In this document: in pieces, positions 19,495 through 30,282 of the stretch
How positions within the stretch are numbered: the first letter of the stretch is position 1
Layout: each line of letters begins with the position of its first letter
NCBI GenBank assembly: GCA_030693065.1
Contig: JAUYBL010000003.1
Coordinates: 1 to 64,000 of the forward strand
Length of the DNA: 64,000 bases
Reading direction: 5' to 3'
DNA from: Methylococcaceae bacterium
GTDB taxonomy: Bacteria; Pseudomonadota; Gammaproteobacteria; Methylococcales; Methylomonadaceae
Program-made: the position numbers and the translations under genes
Notes under the pieces: generated by a model
Database searches by the model: none
The model's input: the letters and a program-made list of their open reading frames with translations, nothing else
Told to the model about the DNA's origin: nothing

Positions 19495-20397
19495 CTAGTT
19501 ATTCATATTGAACAACTTTTTCGGGGCTAGTTTACCATCCATTAGGATTTCTCCCAAGCCCAAAAACGTAGTGTCATGGTAGATACGAACGCTACCCGGA
19601 CTGTGTTCCTTGATAATTATTGACTGTCCATAACCAATGCAATCGGCTTGATAATCTGTAACATACACAGCGGGCATAAACTCCAGTGGCTTATCAACAT
19701 CAAGAAGGCATTCATTGAGAGCAAGGGAATCCATTTCAACCAATTGCTCAATCCGCCAGGCGTCTTTAATATCAAACTGTCCTGAACTAATTCTGCGCAA
19801 TTCTTTAACAGTACCGCCACAACCTAGAGCATACCCTATATCTTCCGCTAGCGATCTGATATAGGTACCTTTTGAACAAAAAACATCCAAACGCAGCCAA
19901 TCGACACCAAACTCCAATAATTTCAATTCAAAAATATGGATCTGTCTGGCTTTACGCTCAACAGTGATGCCTTCACGAGCCAACTCATAAAGTTTTTTAC
20001 CATTAAGTTTGAGCGCCGAATACATCGGCGGCACTTGGGCAATCGGACCAGTAAATTGTTGCAGGCAAGTCAACAGTTGTTGCTCTGATAATTCGGGAAC
20101 CGGCTGGGTCGAAATGATAATCCCTTCGGCATCACCAGTGTCGGTCTTCACACCTAACTGAATAAGCACTTGGTAACGCTTATCATCATCAAGCATCAAT
20201 GCCGAAACTTTGGTTGCTTCGCCAAAACACAGCGGCAATAAACCTGTCGCCAATGGATCCAAGCTGCCGGTATGCCCGGCTTTGTTGGCATCAAATAAAC
20301 GCCTTACTTCCTGCAAGGCTTTATTTGAAGAAACTCCAAGACGCTTATCCAATAATAAAATACCATGAATATTGCGCCCGGATTTGCGCTTGCTCAT
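19495..20397 (-). CDS. truB: tRNA pseudouridine(55) synthase
   Basis: A 300-residue enzyme making pseudouridine 55 in the T-loop of tRNAs. It shows the RNA-binding start GILLLDKRLGVSSNKALQEV and the catalytic Asp in HTGSLDPLATGLLPLCFGEATK; YELAREGITVERKAR and CSKGTYIRSLAEDIG also fit TruB. A C-terminal domain is present. It starts 6 bp after rbfA. Confidence 0.97.
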   Translation of the reverse strand: MSKRKSGRNIHGILLLDKRLGVSSNKALQEVRRLFDANKAGHTGSLDPLATGLLPLCFGEATKVSALMLDDDKRYQVLIQLGVKTDTGDAEGIIISTQPVPELSEQQLLTCLQQFTGPIAQVPPMYSALKLNGKKLYELAREGITVERKARQIHIFELKLLEFGVDWLRLDVFCSKGTYIRSLAEDIGYALGCGGTVKELRRISSGQFDIKDAWRIEQLVEMDSLALNECLLDVDKPLEFMPAVYVTDYQADCIGYGQSIIIKEHSPGSVRIYHDTTFLGLGEILMDGKLAPKKLFNMNN

Positions 20398-20403
20398 AGC
20401 AGG

Positions 20404-20766
20404 TTATTCCTCGTTGCTTTTATCCAGCCCGCTTAACAATTCAGCAACGCGCATACCCGTATCAAAAGAATCATCATAATGAAAACGCAATTCTGAGATA
20501 TGTCGTAAACGCATTCTTTTTGCTAACTCATGGCGAATAACCGGGGCTAATTCATTGAGTTTTTTAACATTTGCCTTTTTCCCGGCTGCATCAGCATTCA
20601 ACACAGTCACATACACCTTGGCAACAGCGAGGTCTCTTGTGACGACAACCTCGTTGATGGTAATAAAGCCCAAGGCTGGATCACTAATTTCGCGTTGCAA
20701 AATTAGTGATAGCTCTTTTTGCATTTCAGAAGACACACGGGCGTTACGGCCAAATTCATTTGCCAT
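20404..20766 (-). CDS. rbfA: ribosome-binding factor A
   Basis: A 120-residue 30S maturation factor with a KH-like fold. Recognisable segments are RVSSEMQKELSLILQREISD, VVVTRDLAVAKVYVTVLN and the C-terminal LRFHYDDSFDTGMRVAELL. It begins 3 bp after infB and ends 6 bp before truB, in the conserved infB-rbfA-truB order. Confidence 0.97.
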   Translation of the reverse strand: MANEFGRNARVSSEMQKELSLILQREISDPALGFITINEVVVTRDLAVAKVYVTVLNADAAGKKANVKKLNELAPVIRHELAKRMRLRHISELRFHYDDSFDTGMRVAELLSGLDKSNEE

Positions 20767-20769
20767 AAA

Positions 20770-23385
20770 CTACAGAACCCTCTTAATTTCTGTGCGCTCA
20801 AAAACTTCGATTTGATCGCCAGGCTGGACATCGTTGTAATTCTTCACACCGATACCACATTCCATGCCCATTTTGACTTCGGCAGCATCATCTTTAAAGC
20901 GACGCAACGACTCCAATTGCCCTTCATAAATCACCACGTTTTCACGCAATACACGAATCGGCAAGTTTCTTTTGACATAGCCATCGACAACCATACAGCC
21001 TGCAATAGCACCAAATTTCGGTGAACGGAATACATCGCGCACTTCGGCAAGACCGACGATTTGCTCTCTAATTTCAGGTGCCAACAAACCACTGATGGAC
21101 TTTTTAACTTCATCGATGGCATCGTAAATCACGCTGTAATAATGCAGATCAACATCTCTTTCTTCGATTAATCGACGAGACGTAGCATCAGCACGCACGT
21201 TAAAACCGATTAAGATAGCTCCAGCCGCTAAAGCGAGATTGACATCGCCTTCGTTAATGCCGCCTACGCCACCAAATATAACTTTAACCTCTACTTCGTC
21301 ATTAGACAAAGCGGTCAAAGAACCTCGCAATGCTTCCAAACTACCCTGTACATCAGTCTTGATCACCAAATTGACACTAGCAAGTTCACCTGTAGTCATT
21401 TTGGAGAAGACTTCATCGAGCTTAGTAGCTTGTTGCGCAGCTTGCTTGGTTAACTTTTTGCGATCTTCACGATGCTTAGCTAAATCTTTGGCGACGCGTT
21501 CGTTTTGCACCACCAAGAAGTCATCACCAGCGTTAGGTGTACCGGACAAACCTAATATTTCAACCGGCACGCAAGGACCCGCGTCTTTAATTGGCTTACC
21601 ATTTTCGTTGAACATCGCTCTGATACGGCCAAATTCATGACCGCACAAAACCATTTGACCATTTTCCAAGGTGCCTTTTTGTACCAATACAGTTGCAACA
21701 GCTCCACGACCTTTATCTAAGCGTGACTCAATAACAACACCGGAGGCTGGACCATCAACGGGGGCTTTAAGCTCAAGAATTTCTGTTTGGACAATAAGCG
21801 CTTCAATCAAATCATCAATACCTTCACCGGTTTTTGCTGAAATTTTCAAGAACTGGACTTCACCGCCCCATTCTTCCGGCAACACATTAATGTTGGCCAA
21901 TTCCTGCATGACTTTCTCAGGATTTGCATCAGGCTTATCAATTTTGTTCATCGCCACGATGATTGGCACATTTGCCGCCCTGGCATGCTCAACAGCCTCT
22001 CTGGTTTGAGGCATCACTCCGTCATCAGCCGCGACGACAACAATAACTACATCAGTTACATCAGCTCCACGCGCTCTCATCGCAGTAAATGCAGCATGGC
22101 CCGGCGTATCTAAAAATGTAACAGAGCCATGGTCAGTAACTACTTGATAAGCACCAATATGTTGAGTAATACCACCAGCTTCGCCTGCAGCAACGCGTGT
22201 TTTACGAATATAATCCAACAAGGAAGTCTTGCCGTGATCGACATGCCCCATGATGGTGACGATAGGCGCTCTAGGTAATTCTTTATGCTCTTCTTCACCC
22301 ATTACTTCGGCAAGCATTTCACGCTCTAGATCATCCTCGCTCTGGATAACAGGCGTGTGCCCCATATCCTCGACAAGAATCACGGCAGTATCTTGATCAA
22401 TACTTTGATTGATAGTTGCCATGATACCTAGCTTCATCAGATGCTTAATTACTAAGGCTGCCTTAACGCTCATTTTTTGCGCAAGATCAGAGACAATAAT
22501 TGATTCAGGAATAGCTACTTCCTTAACAAGAGGAGCAACAGGCATTTCAAATTGATGTTTACCATCAGATACAGTAGCTGCGCGCTCTACTTTTTTACCT
22601 TTTTTCTTGCCTTTCTTGTTATCTTTACCAGCAACACGAGCTGAATCTTCCTGTTTCTTTCTATGTAGCGTTTGTTCTTTAGCTGCGGCCAACTGCCTTA
22701 CTTTATCGGCGTTTCGCTTGATAGACTCTTCCAGACGCTGCTCTTTTTCCAGCTCTTTTTTTCTAATTTCTTCAGCTTCTTTAGTCTTAATTGGCTTGTC
22801 TAGTTTAACTTTCTTGTCATCAGCAACAACTTTAACAACACCAAATTTGTCTTCAACATCGGGCTCAATGTCGATTTCAGGGGTACTTTCAACAACGCCT
22901 GTATTTTCTTGCGACAACACCAATTGTTCAGACTCAGCAATAACCGCCGATACGGTACCTGGAGTTCCATGTGATTCTATAACAGGAATATTCTCCTCCA
23001 CCTGCTTAGAAATCTCCTCATTAACAACTGATTTAGCGGCACTTGTTGTATTGGACTCATCCGCTTCAACTTCACGCTTGATGTAGGTCTTCTGTTTACG
23101 GACTTCAATACTAATGGTTTTAGTGCCACTACCAGGTGCGCTAGCTTGCTTTAATTCGGTGACCGATCTACGTTTTAAAGTAACGCGGCGCGGTGAATTT
23201 TCAGATGCCTCATCATCTTTACCATGACGCTTGCGTAAATGGGCAAGCAGCTGCATTTTTTCATCTTCATTAATCACATCATCGGGGGCGGTCGCAGATA
23301 GTCCGGCCTCTTTAAGCTGCTCTAATAACTTTTCCAGAGGAATTTTTACTATCTCTGCTAATTGTTGTACTGTTTTATTGCTCAT
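20770..23385 (-). CDS. infB: translation initiation factor IF-2
   Basis: An 871-residue GTPase that delivers initiator tRNA to the 30S subunit. An IF2_N subdomain ([21 protein letters not shown]) is followed by a long charged linker with a Lys-rich block. The G domain has G1 [11 protein letters not shown]3 DTPGHAAF and G4 NKID. Domains II-IV close the protein. Length is similar to E. coli IF2 alpha; an internal start giving a shorter form, as in enterics, was not assessed. It starts 15 bp after nusA. Confidence 0.98.
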   Translation of the reverse strand: MSNKTVQQLAEIVKIPLEKLLEQLKEAGLSATAPDDVINEDEKMQLLAHLRKRHGKDDEASENSPRRVTLKRRSVTELKQASAPGSGTKTISIEVRKQKTYIKREVEADESNTTSAAKSVVNEEISKQVEENIPVIESHGTPGTVSAVIAESEQLVLSQENTGVVESTPEIDIEPDVEDKFGVVKVVADDKKVKLDKPIKTKEAEEIRKKELEKEQRLEESIKRNADKVRQLAAAKEQTLHRKKQEDSARVAGKDNKKGKKKGKKVERAATVSDGKHQFEMPVAPLVKEVAIPESIIVSDLAQKMSVKAALVIKHLMKLGIMATINQSIDQDTAVILVEDMGHTPVIQSEDDLEREMLAEVMGEEEHKELPRAPIVTIMGHVDHGKTSLLDYIRKTRVAAGEAGGITQHIGAYQVVTDHGSVTFLDTPGHAAFTAMRARGADVTDVVIVVVAADDGVMPQTREAVEHARAANVPIIVAMNKIDKPDANPEKVMQELANINVLPEEWGGEVQFLKISAKTGEGIDDLIEALIVQTEILELKAPVDGPASGVVIESRLDKGRGAVATVLVQKGTLENGQMVLCGHEFGRIRAMFNENGKPIKDAGPCVPVEILGLSGTPNAGDDFLVVQNERVAKDLAKHREDRKKLTKQAAQQATKLDEVFSKMTTGELASVNLVIKTDVQGSLEALRGSLTALSNDEVEVKVIFGGVGGINEGDVNLALAAGAILIGFNVRADATSRRLIEERDVDLHYYSVIYDAIDEVKKSISGLLAPEIREQIVGLAEVRDVFRSPKFGAIAGCMVVDGYVKRNLPIRVLRENVVIYEGQLESLRRFKDDAAEVKMGMECGIGVKNYNDVQPGDQIEVFERTEIKRVL

Positions 23386-23400
23386 CTGTAACCCCTTTTC

Positions 23401-24915
23401 CTACTCGCTTTTTGCCTCAGCAAACCAAGGCTCGCGGGCCTTCATAATCAATTTAGCCGCACGTTCTTCATCCACGTTGGATAAACTCAATAAATCATCC
23501 ACCGATTGCTCGGCCAAATCATCCATTGTGATAATTCCCCGTCCTGCCATCTCATAAGCCAAATCTCTGTCCATTCCTGCCATTTCAAGCAAGTCTTGCG
23601 CAGGCTCAGCAGTTTCAATCTTTTCTTCGGCTGCAATTGCACTAATCAATAAAGCATCTTTGGCACGAGTTCTTAGTTCGTCAACCAAATCAGCATCAAA
23701 ACCTTCAATTTCCAACATTTCGCTAACAGGCACATAGGCGATTTCTTCGACCGTATTAAAACCTTCTTCAGCTAAAATTGATGCAATGTCTTCATCAATA
23801 TCAAGCTGAGCCATAAACATTTGAACTATTTTCTCAGCCTCAGCTTCACTGCTTTCTTCCGCTTTAGACGCATCCAGAACATTAAGCTCCCAACCTGTTA
23901 ACTGACTAGCAAGCCGAACATTTTGACCGCCACGACCTATTGCTTGTGACAAATTATCTGAGCTTACGGCTAAATCCATAATGTGCTTGTCTTCATCAAT
24001 GACTATGGATTCAATCTCCGCAGGCGACATAGCATTAATAACAAATTGAGCTTCGCTTGGATTCCAGAGAATAATATCAACACGCTCGCCAGCCAATTCA
24101 TTGGAAACAGTCTGCACCCTTGATCCTCTCATACCAACACAAGCGCCAACTGGATCTAATCTTGGATCGTTGGCTTTAACTGCTAGTTTAGCTCTGGATC
24201 CAGGATCCCTTGCTGCTCCCATGATTGAAATCAAACCTTCACCAACTTCGGGCACCTCCAATCTAAAAAGTGCTACTAATAGTTGAGCATCGGTTCGACT
24301 TACAAATAATTGAGGACCGCGAGGTTCTAAACGAACATCTTTTAAGTACCCTCTTATTCTGTCGCCGATGCGAACAGCTTCACGAGGAATCATATCTTCT
24401 TTAGCAATATAAGCTTCTACATGCCCACCGAGATCAAGATAGACACTGCCTTTTTCTATACGCTTAACAATGCCGGTAATTAATTCTCCGACACGACTTT
24501 TGTAGGCATCAACAATTTTTTTACGCTCAGCCTCACGTACTTTGTGAATAATGACTTGTTTGGCTGTTTGTGCGGCAATACGTCCAAAATCTACGGATTC
24601 GATTTCTTCTTCAACGACATCCCCTACTTGAACATTGGGGTTGTCAAATCTTGCCACTTCCAGCAAAACCTGAGTCTCAGGAAACTCAACATCGCCATCA
24701 ATTTTATCATTTGCATCAACCACATCCCAGCAACGGTAAGTAGCGTAATCGCCAGTTTTTCTATCAATTGCTACACGAGTTTTTATTTGATTGGCATGGC
24801 GCTTAATTGTGGCTGCTTCCAATGCTGACTCAATTGCTTGAAAAACCGCCTCTTTATCGATGTCCTTCTCGTTGGAAAAAACTTCTGCTACCAACAAAAT
24901 TTCTTTATTTGCCAC
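23401..24915 (-). CDS. nusA: transcription termination/antitermination factor NusA
   Basis: A 504-residue RNA polymerase-binding factor. The order is an N-terminal RNAP-binding domain (about 1-130), S1 (GELITGIVKRIEKGSVYLDL), two KH domains (GACVGMRGSRVQTV and the later GRGGQNVRLASQLTGWELNV), then two acidic C-terminal repeats as in E. coli. The GTG at 24915 is chosen because a perfect AAGGAGG lies 6 nt before it and the product starts MANKEILLVAE as in the family; an upstream in-frame ATG at 24933 adds six residues but lacks a site. The gene overlaps the end of rimP by 11 bp, so its ribosome-binding site lies inside rimP. Confidence 0.97.
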   Translation of the reverse strand: MANKEILLVAEVFSNEKDIDKEAVFQAIESALEAATIKRHANQIKTRVAIDRKTGDYATYRCWDVVDANDKIDGDVEFPETQVLLEVARFDNPNVQVGDVVEEEIESVDFGRIAAQTAKQVIIHKVREAERKKIVDAYKSRVGELITGIVKRIEKGSVYLDLGGHVEAYIAKEDMIPREAVRIGDRIRGYLKDVRLEPRGPQLFVSRTDAQLLVALFRLEVPEVGEGLISIMGAARDPGSRAKLAVKANDPRLDPVGACVGMRGSRVQTVSNELAGERVDIILWNPSEAQFVINAMSPAEIESIVIDEDKHIMDLAVSSDNLSQAIGRGGQNVRLASQLTGWELNVLDASKAEESSEAEAEKIVQMFMAQLDIDEDIASILAEEGFNTVEEIAYVPVSEMLEIEGFDADLVDELRTRAKDALLISAIAAEEKIETAEPAQDLLEMAGMDRDLAYEMAGRGIITMDDLAEQSVDDLLSLSNVDEERAAKLIMKAREPWFAEAKSE

Positions 24916-25390
24916 TGCGCCCTCCTTTTTCAATTAAATACTCAGGGACCAAGCGAGCTTTACTCATCGCCGCAAAAGCCACCTCAAAAATCTGCTCACC
25001 GTCTTGCAAGGTAATAACGTCGCCATCAACCTGTTTGATTACACCAGTGATCTTTCTACGGCCATCAATAGTTTTGAATAGATTAACCAATACTGTATTG
25101 CCGATGAATCGTTCAAATTGACTCACTTTGAAGAATGGCCTGTCCTCGCCTGGCGAAGATACCTCTAACTGATAATTACCGGGAACAGGATCTTCCACAT
25201 CCAATACACCGCTAATCTGGTGACTAACTTTTGTACAATCTTCAACTAGAATTCCCTTCTCGCTGTCTATATATATTCTTAATAATCCGTGCTTTGGGTG
25301 AGGGTTATAATCGATGCCAACACATTCGTAACCCAACCCCTCAACAATCGGCTCAATTAACGCACTTAAATGCTCGGGAGCCTGCTTCAT
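24905..25390 (-). CDS. rimP: ribosome maturation factor RimP
   Basis: A 161-residue 30S maturation factor. Start at 25390 (MKQAPEHLSALIEPIVEGLG) because an upstream in-frame extension would run through the terminator hairpins and the tRNA gene. It shows GLLRIYIDSEKGILVEDCTKVS, the LEVSSPGEDRPFFK motif with a Sm-like C-terminal domain, and IKQVDGDVITL. It overlaps nusA by 11 bp. It is preceded by three hairpins, so expression depends on read-through from the initiator tRNA transcript or on an unseen promoter. Confidence 0.96.
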   Translation of the reverse strand: MKQAPEHLSALIEPIVEGLGYECVGIDYNPHPKHGLLRIYIDSEKGILVEDCTKVSHQISGVLDVEDPVPGNYQLEVSSPGEDRPFFKVSQFERFIGNTVLVNLFKTIDGRRKITGVIKQVDGDVITLQDGEQIFEVAFAAMSKARLVPEYLIEKGGRSGK

Positions 25391-25414
25391 TGCGACCTCA
25401 TTAAATTTTGCACA

Positions 25415-25439
25415 TAAAAAAAGAGCCAAAGGCTCTTCC
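25415..25439 (-). terminator. attenuator-like terminator before rimP
   Basis: Stem AAGAGCC / GGCTCTT (25421-25427 and 25431-25437) with a 3-nt loop; on the minus strand the stem is followed by seven or eight Us. It is a textbook intrinsic terminator only 25 nt before the rimP start. Confidence 0.85.
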
Positions 25440-25445
25440 ATTAAC

Positions 25446-25505
25446 TTATTTTTCGGGCGCCATTCAGAAGCCCGAAAAATAAAAAACCCCATAAAGGGGT
25501 TTTTG
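25446..25505 (-). terminator. tandem hairpins downstream of metY
   Basis: Two adjacent hairpins. One has a perfect 13-bp stem (25446-25458 with 25470-25482). The one nearer the tRNA pairs AAAACCCC (25483-25490) with GGGGTTTT (25496-25503) and is followed by U-rich sequence on the minus strand, making it a second intrinsic terminator. Confidence 0.8.
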
Positions 25506-25509
25506 AATG

Positions 25510-25586
<77 letters not shown>

Positions 25587-25599
25587 ATTGATTTGGTGA

Positions 25600-25627
25600 A
25601 TTATATAGACATTGCATAATAATGCAA
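25600..25627 (-). promoter_or_regulatory. promoter of the metY operon
   Basis: On the minus strand a TTGCAT -35 (25622-25627), a 16-nt spacer and a perfect TATAAT -10 (25600-25605) place the start about 7 nt before the tRNA 5' end, as expected for a strong stable-RNA promoter. The further upstream ~300 bp to 25928 show no gene. Confidence 0.8.
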
Positions 25628-25928
25628 CTTATTTCTTCACCAAATTCAACAATGTAAAGAATACCGAACTTTCTGAAATCTACTTTTTGTTAACTATTGG
25701 ACTAAGTTCAAAGCAATATTAATAGCTTATCTGATGCTGATTTCAGGCCTACGCGCTACATCAAATATAACTCATTAGTTGTATGAATCTTATTTTTACA
25801 CACAAATTTTATCATTGTTGGACGGGGTTTCTTTTTTAGCTGGTCTGTCTACTAATTACACTCGCTTTATGAAGTTTTGCAAGTGTCTCCCAAGAATACA
25901 GAATTAGTGATGGAGAAAGAGGTGGACT

Positions 25929-26417
25929 TTAGAACTGAGTCTTACTGGCGCATTTAGCGCAGACACCATGAATTTCAACAGCTTTGCTATGAATTATAAA
26001 TCCTGCTTGCTCTGCTTCTTGCGCTAGGGTTTTCATCACATCAGCAGCAGATCGCTCTTCAACTTCCTGACATTGCTTACAAATTAACAACAATTGCTCA
26101 TGCTGCTGCTCCGAACAACGACATCCCACAAAAGCATTTAAACTCTCAACTCTATGCACAAGACCTTGTTCGATTAGAAAATCCAGCGCTCGGTAAATGG
26201 TTGCAGGCTTTGCGGCTTGTTGAACCGGTCTAATTCGATCAAGTAACTCATACGCCTTAACAGCTTTATGACTATCCCAGATCAATTCTAATACCTGGTG
26301 ACGAATGGGAGTAAGTTGCACGCCGCGAAGCAAACATAACTGTTCGGCTGTGCCTAAGGCTTTACTGACACATTGCTGATGATCATGTTCCGGACGCAAA
26401 GGAGGTTGTTTTGACAT
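25929..26417 (-). CDS. zur: Fur-family regulator, Zur-like
   Basis: A 162-residue metal-dependent repressor. The winged-helix part includes LTPIRHQVLELIWDSHKAVKAYELLDRI and AKPATIYRALDFLIEQGLVHRVES. Two CxxC pairs (CKQC and CAKC) for structural zinc and a C-R-C-S loop suit the Zur subgroup better than Fur. It would repress zinc uptake genes under zinc sufficiency. No zinc transporter lies in this window, so target genes must be elsewhere. Confidence 0.85.
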   Translation of the reverse strand: MSKQPPLRPEHDHQQCVSKALGTAEQLCLLRGVQLTPIRHQVLELIWDSHKAVKAYELLDRIRPVQQAAKPATIYRALDFLIEQGLVHRVESLNAFVGCRCSEQQHEQLLLICKQCQEVEERSAADVMKTLAQEAEQAGFIIHSKAVEIHGVCAKCASKTQF

Positions 26418-26544
26418 TAAAAATGATTTTTATCAGTAATAGCTAACGCAATTTTGGCGCTAATGATTTTCACCAAAATTACCTAGAAGAAACGCCAAAG
26501 ATGATCATGCTAATAGTTAATCATCGCTGGGTAATTGATATTAG

Positions 26545-27468
26545 TTATTTATCAGGCGCAGACAAATCCAACATATGCCTGGAATTATCAATTACTGGCG
26601 GCAATCCGGAATTATCGGTAACAGGGGCTTTAGTATTATTTTGTGTATTAACGTTTTGATTAGAGATTACAGGCTTTTTAGCTGGGCTTGCAGATGATGG
26701 CTCATCAATGTCTTCTAACTGCACTTCGTCTTCTTCAGCCATATTGCCGTCATGCACCAGACTTTCACGTCGTTGCTGATAAGAATTTTTAATAAAGCCA
26801 TAGCGGTCTACTGAAGCTTCATCAACAATTTTTTCGGTAGTTAATAATCCTGCGCGAGTATCAGTCACATCAACTGCTTTTGCGCCGACATTAATTGCAC
26901 TCACAGCTGCACCAGCGCCTGCAAAAGCAAAGGTGTAAGTAAGCGGATTTAATAACGCATCGCCAATACTGCCAACTGCCTCGCGTGGAGAACTAGGCCC
27001 CATAAATGGCAATACTAAATAAGGACCTGAAGGCACGCCCCAAAAACCCAAGGTCTGACCAAAGTCTTCGTTGTGTTTAGGCAAATCAATCATCTTTGCC
27101 ACATCAAAAAAACCGGCAACGCCGACCGTGGTGTTGATCAAAAAGCGACTTGCATCCATCCCGCCCTGGGTCAGTTTAAATTGCAAGAAGTCATTAACTG
27201 TCACACCGATGTCATTAAGATTGCTAAAAAAGTTAGTTATTCCTTGATCAACAGGATCTGGAGTCACTTTCAAATAGCCTTTTGCCAAAGGTTTCAGCAC
27301 AGCATCGTCAACATCATCATTAAATGATTGAGTGCTTTTATTCCACCCTTGCCAGGGATCCTCATTATTCACCTCTTCGCCGGTAGTTGCACAACCGGAT
27401 AAAACGGCTGAAATCGCTAAGCTGCTGACTAAAAGACGGTGTTTTGAATGGGTGATATACATGGTCAT
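26545..27468 (-). CDS. mlaA: MlaA/VacJ-family outer-membrane lipoprotein
   Basis: A 307-residue lipoprotein with signal peptide and lipobox (LAISAVLSGC). The family core is clear: DPWQGWNKSTQSFNDDVDDAVLKPLAKGY, TPDPVDQGITNFFSNL, and FGQTLGFWGVPSGPYLVLPFMGPSSPREAVG. A disordered C-terminal tail (Asn/Pro-rich) extends beyond the domain. MlaA removes misplaced phospholipids from the outer leaflet in partnership with porins and the Mla transport chain, whose other genes are not in this window. Confidence 0.93.
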   Translation of the reverse strand: MTMYITHSKHRLLVSSLAISAVLSGCATTGEEVNNEDPWQGWNKSTQSFNDDVDDAVLKPLAKGYLKVTPDPVDQGITNFFSNLNDIGVTVNDFLQFKLTQGGMDASRFLINTTVGVAGFFDVAKMIDLPKHNEDFGQTLGFWGVPSGPYLVLPFMGPSSPREAVGSIGDALLNPLTYTFAFAGAGAAVSAINVGAKAVDVTDTRAGLLTTEKIVDEASVDRYGFIKNSYQQRRESLVHDGNMAEEDEVQLEDIDEPSSASPAKKPVISNQNVNTQNNTKAPVTDNSGLPPVIDNSRHMLDLSAPDK

Positions 27469-27560
27469 GATTGATCAATCTCGGTTTTAGATAACTTTGT
27501 ACGGGCGTACTTGATTTTCGTGAATATTATAGCGTTATAAATCAGCTGAGTTCATAAAGT

Positions 27561-28292
27561 TCACTGGCTTTTTAGATAACTTGTTGCACCTAAATTTTGC
27601 ATTTGCCTGAGAATCCAATGTTGTCGCTTAAGTAAATAACTTGATGGTCGCCTGGCTTGCAAAACAATCGGGTTGGGCAACGTTCCTGCCAGTAACGCCG
27701 CCTGCGAGCGACTTAATTGCTTGGCTGAGTTACCAAAATAATGTTGGCTGGCCGCTTCGACGCCAAATAAATGATCACCAAATTCGGCGATATTCAAATA
27801 GACCTCCAATATTCGGTCTTTATTCCACAACACTTCAATCAAAACTGTAAACCAGACTTCCAGCCCTTTACGAATAAAACTTTTAGACGGAACTAAAAAT
27901 AAATTTTTAGCCACTTGCTGCGACAAAGTACTGGCACCTCTTAACTTACCGCCGTCCATATAGTCATCAATTGATGATTGAATGGCATCTAAATCAAACC
28001 CTGAATGCTGAAAAAACCGTTGGTCTTCGGCTGCAATTACAGCCAACCCGATATTCGGAGAGATGGATTTGGCACTAACCCAATGGTATTCAATATGCTT
28101 AAAAGTCCCTTTATCCGCCAGATCCTCAATATGCCGATAGAGCATGAACATCGATGTTGGTGGCGGCACCCAGCGAAATAGTAAACACAAGCCTACTGAG
28201 GACAACACAAAAGCATAGGCAACATATAACAAGACACGCTTGAGTTTGACCATTAACGCCAAACGATGCCGAGATAATCTGCGCAAAGCCAA
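27561..28292 (-). CDS. mtgA: monofunctional peptidoglycan glycosyltransferase
   Basis: A 243-residue GT51 enzyme polymerising lipid II. One N-terminal transmembrane helix (VLLYVAYAFVLSSVGLCLLF) is followed by the transglycosylase motifs: VIAAEDQRFFQHSGFD with the catalytic Glu, RGASTLSQQVAKNLFL, and RILEVYLNIAEFG. There is no transpeptidase domain, so it is MtgA and not a class A PBP. An internal ATG near residue 14 is an alternative start. Confidence 0.95.
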   Translation of the reverse strand: MALRRLSRHRLALMVKLKRVLLYVAYAFVLSSVGLCLLFRWVPPPTSMFMLYRHIEDLADKGTFKHIEYHWVSAKSISPNIGLAVIAAEDQRFFQHSGFDLDAIQSSIDDYMDGGKLRGASTLSQQVAKNLFLVPSKSFIRKGLEVWFTVLIEVLWNKDRILEVYLNIAEFGDHLFGVEAASQHYFGNSAKQLSRSQAALLAGTLPNPIVLQARRPSSYLLKRQHWILRQMQNLGATSYLKSQ

Positions 28293-28313
28293 AATTAGAC
28301 TCGAATATCTAAT

Positions 28314-30251
28314 TTATTTGTTAGCTCGATGATCAATAATTTCATCGACGACGGAAGGATCCGCCAACGTCGACGTATCACCCAAACTATCAATTTCGTT
28401 AGCCGCCACTTTACGTAAGATACGTCGCATAATTTTACCCGAACGAGTTTTAGGTAATCCCGGCGCCCATTGGATAATGTCAGGATGTGCAATCGGGCCG
28501 ATTTCTTTTCTGACCAGTTCAATCAATTCCTGCCGTAGCTGCTCCGAAGGTTGCACTCCGACATTCAGGGTGACATAAGCATAGATGCCCTGCCCCTTAA
28601 TGTTATGCGGATAACCAACCACAGCTGCTTCGGCAACATGCTCATGTAGCACCAAAGCGCTTTCAATTTCTGCGGTCCCCATTCGATGTCCGGAAACATT
28701 GAGCACATCATCAACACGCCCGGTAATCCAGTAATAGCCGTCTTTATCCCGACGCGCGCCGTCACCGGCAAAATAATAGCCCGGATAATTTTTGAAATAC
28801 GTGTCGATGAAGCGAGGATGATCACCATAAATAGTGCGCGCTTGACCAGGCCAAGAGCGGCCAATCACTAAAATACCTTCGGATTCGCCTTCTAAAACAC
28901 GCCCTTCGTTATCAACAATTTCCGGCTTTATACCAAAAAACGGCAATGTGGCCGAGCCGGGTTTTAAAGCAATGGCACCTGGCAACGGCGTAATCAAAAT
29001 ACCGCCGGTTTCTGTTTGCCACCACGTATCAACAATCGGACAGCGTGCTTCACCAACGACGTGGTAATACCATTCCCATGCTTCCGGATTAATCGGTTCA
29101 CCAACGCTACCCAGCAATCGCAAACTGCTGCGATCGGTGCGAGTGACAAACTCATTACCTTGCGCCATCAACGCACGAATGGCTGTAGGTGCCGTGTAAA
29201 AAATAGTCACTTGATGCTTATCAATAACGCGCCAGAATCGATCCGCTTCAGGATAAGTAGGCACGCCTTCAAATATCAACGTAGTCGCACCATTACATAA
29301 CGGCCCGTAAATCATATACGAGTGACCGGTAATCCAGCCTATGTCGGCGGTACACCAGTAAATATCGCCATCGTGATAATCAAACACATATTTGTGGGTC
29401 ATCGCGGCATAAAGCAAATAGCCGCCGGTAGTGTGTACAACACCTTTGGGTTTACCAGTGGAACCTGAGGTATATAAAATAAATAATGGATCTTCCGCGG
29501 CCATCGACTCGGCGTGGCAATCACTTGATACCGTTGCCATTGCGTCGTGATACCAGACATCGCGTGACTCATGCCAAGCAACGGGATTACCGGTATTTTT
29601 TATCACGATGACTTTTTCCAGCTGCGGGCAATCTGCCGCAGCCTGGTCGACATTGGCTTTTATAGGAAGCGTTCTGCCGCCACGGTACCCCTCATCGGCA
29701 CAAACTACGTAGCGACAGTCGGCATCGATAATCCGGTCTTTTAAAGCTTCGGCAGAAAAACCACCAAAAACAATGGAATGCACAGCACCGATACGGGTGC
29801 ATGCCAACATCACGGTAGCCGCTTCGGCAATCATCGGTAAATAGATACAGACACGATCGCCTTTTTTGACACCTAAATTCTTTAATACATTAGCAAATCG
29901 GCAGACTTGCTCATGCAATTGCCGATAAGTTATTTTTTTATCCTGCGTAGGATTATCGCCTTCCCAAATAATTGCGACCTGATCAGCGCGGGTTGCCAAA
30001 TGCCTATCTACACAATTAACACTCACGTTAAGTTCGCCGCCATCAAACCAGCGAATATGACCTTTACTAAAGTCACAATCCATAACCGTATGCCATGGCT
30101 TGTTCCAGTCTAAAAACTGCTCGGCTTGTTCCGCCCAAAATGCTTCAGGATGATCTATTGACTGCTTATACATAGTTTTATAGCTGTCGGCAGTAATGTG
30201 TGCGTTGGCGGCAACGCTAGGATTTACGGCATACACTTTATTATCTGACAT
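28314..30251 (-). CDS. acs: acetyl-CoA synthetase
   Basis: A 645-residue AMP-forming acyl-CoA synthetase activating acetate. The ATP motif [20 protein letters not shown] and the C-terminal [14 protein letters not shown] with the acetylatable lysine are present. [10 protein letters not shown] is typical of Acs. Length is normal for the family. It may be monocistronic; gluQ lies 31 bp upstream in the same direction, so co-transcription with gluQ and dksA is possible. Confidence 0.97.
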   Translation of the reverse strand: MSDNKVYAVNPSVAANAHITADSYKTMYKQSIDHPEAFWAEQAEQFLDWNKPWHTVMDCDFSKGHIRWFDGGELNVSVNCVDRHLATRADQVAIIWEGDNPTQDKKITYRQLHEQVCRFANVLKNLGVKKGDRVCIYLPMIAEAATVMLACTRIGAVHSIVFGGFSAEALKDRIIDADCRYVVCADEGYRGGRTLPIKANVDQAAADCPQLEKVIVIKNTGNPVAWHESRDVWYHDAMATVSSDCHAESMAAEDPLFILYTSGSTGKPKGVVHTTGGYLLYAAMTHKYVFDYHDGDIYWCTADIGWITGHSYMIYGPLCNGATTLIFEGVPTYPEADRFWRVIDKHQVTIFYTAPTAIRALMAQGNEFVTRTDRSSLRLLGSVGEPINPEAWEWYYHVVGEARCPIVDTWWQTETGGILITPLPGAIALKPGSATLPFFGIKPEIVDNEGRVLEGESEGILVIGRSWPGQARTIYGDHPRFIDTYFKNYPGYYFAGDGARRDKDGYYWITGRVDDVLNVSGHRMGTAEIESALVLHEHVAEAAVVGYPHNIKGQGIYAYVTLNVGVQPSEQLRQELIELVRKEIGPIAHPDIIQWAPGLPKTRSGKIMRRILRKVAANEIDSLGDTSTLADPSVVDEIIDHRANK

Positions 30252-30282
30252 GAGATTTATCCTGAATTTGCAAAAACGGCAA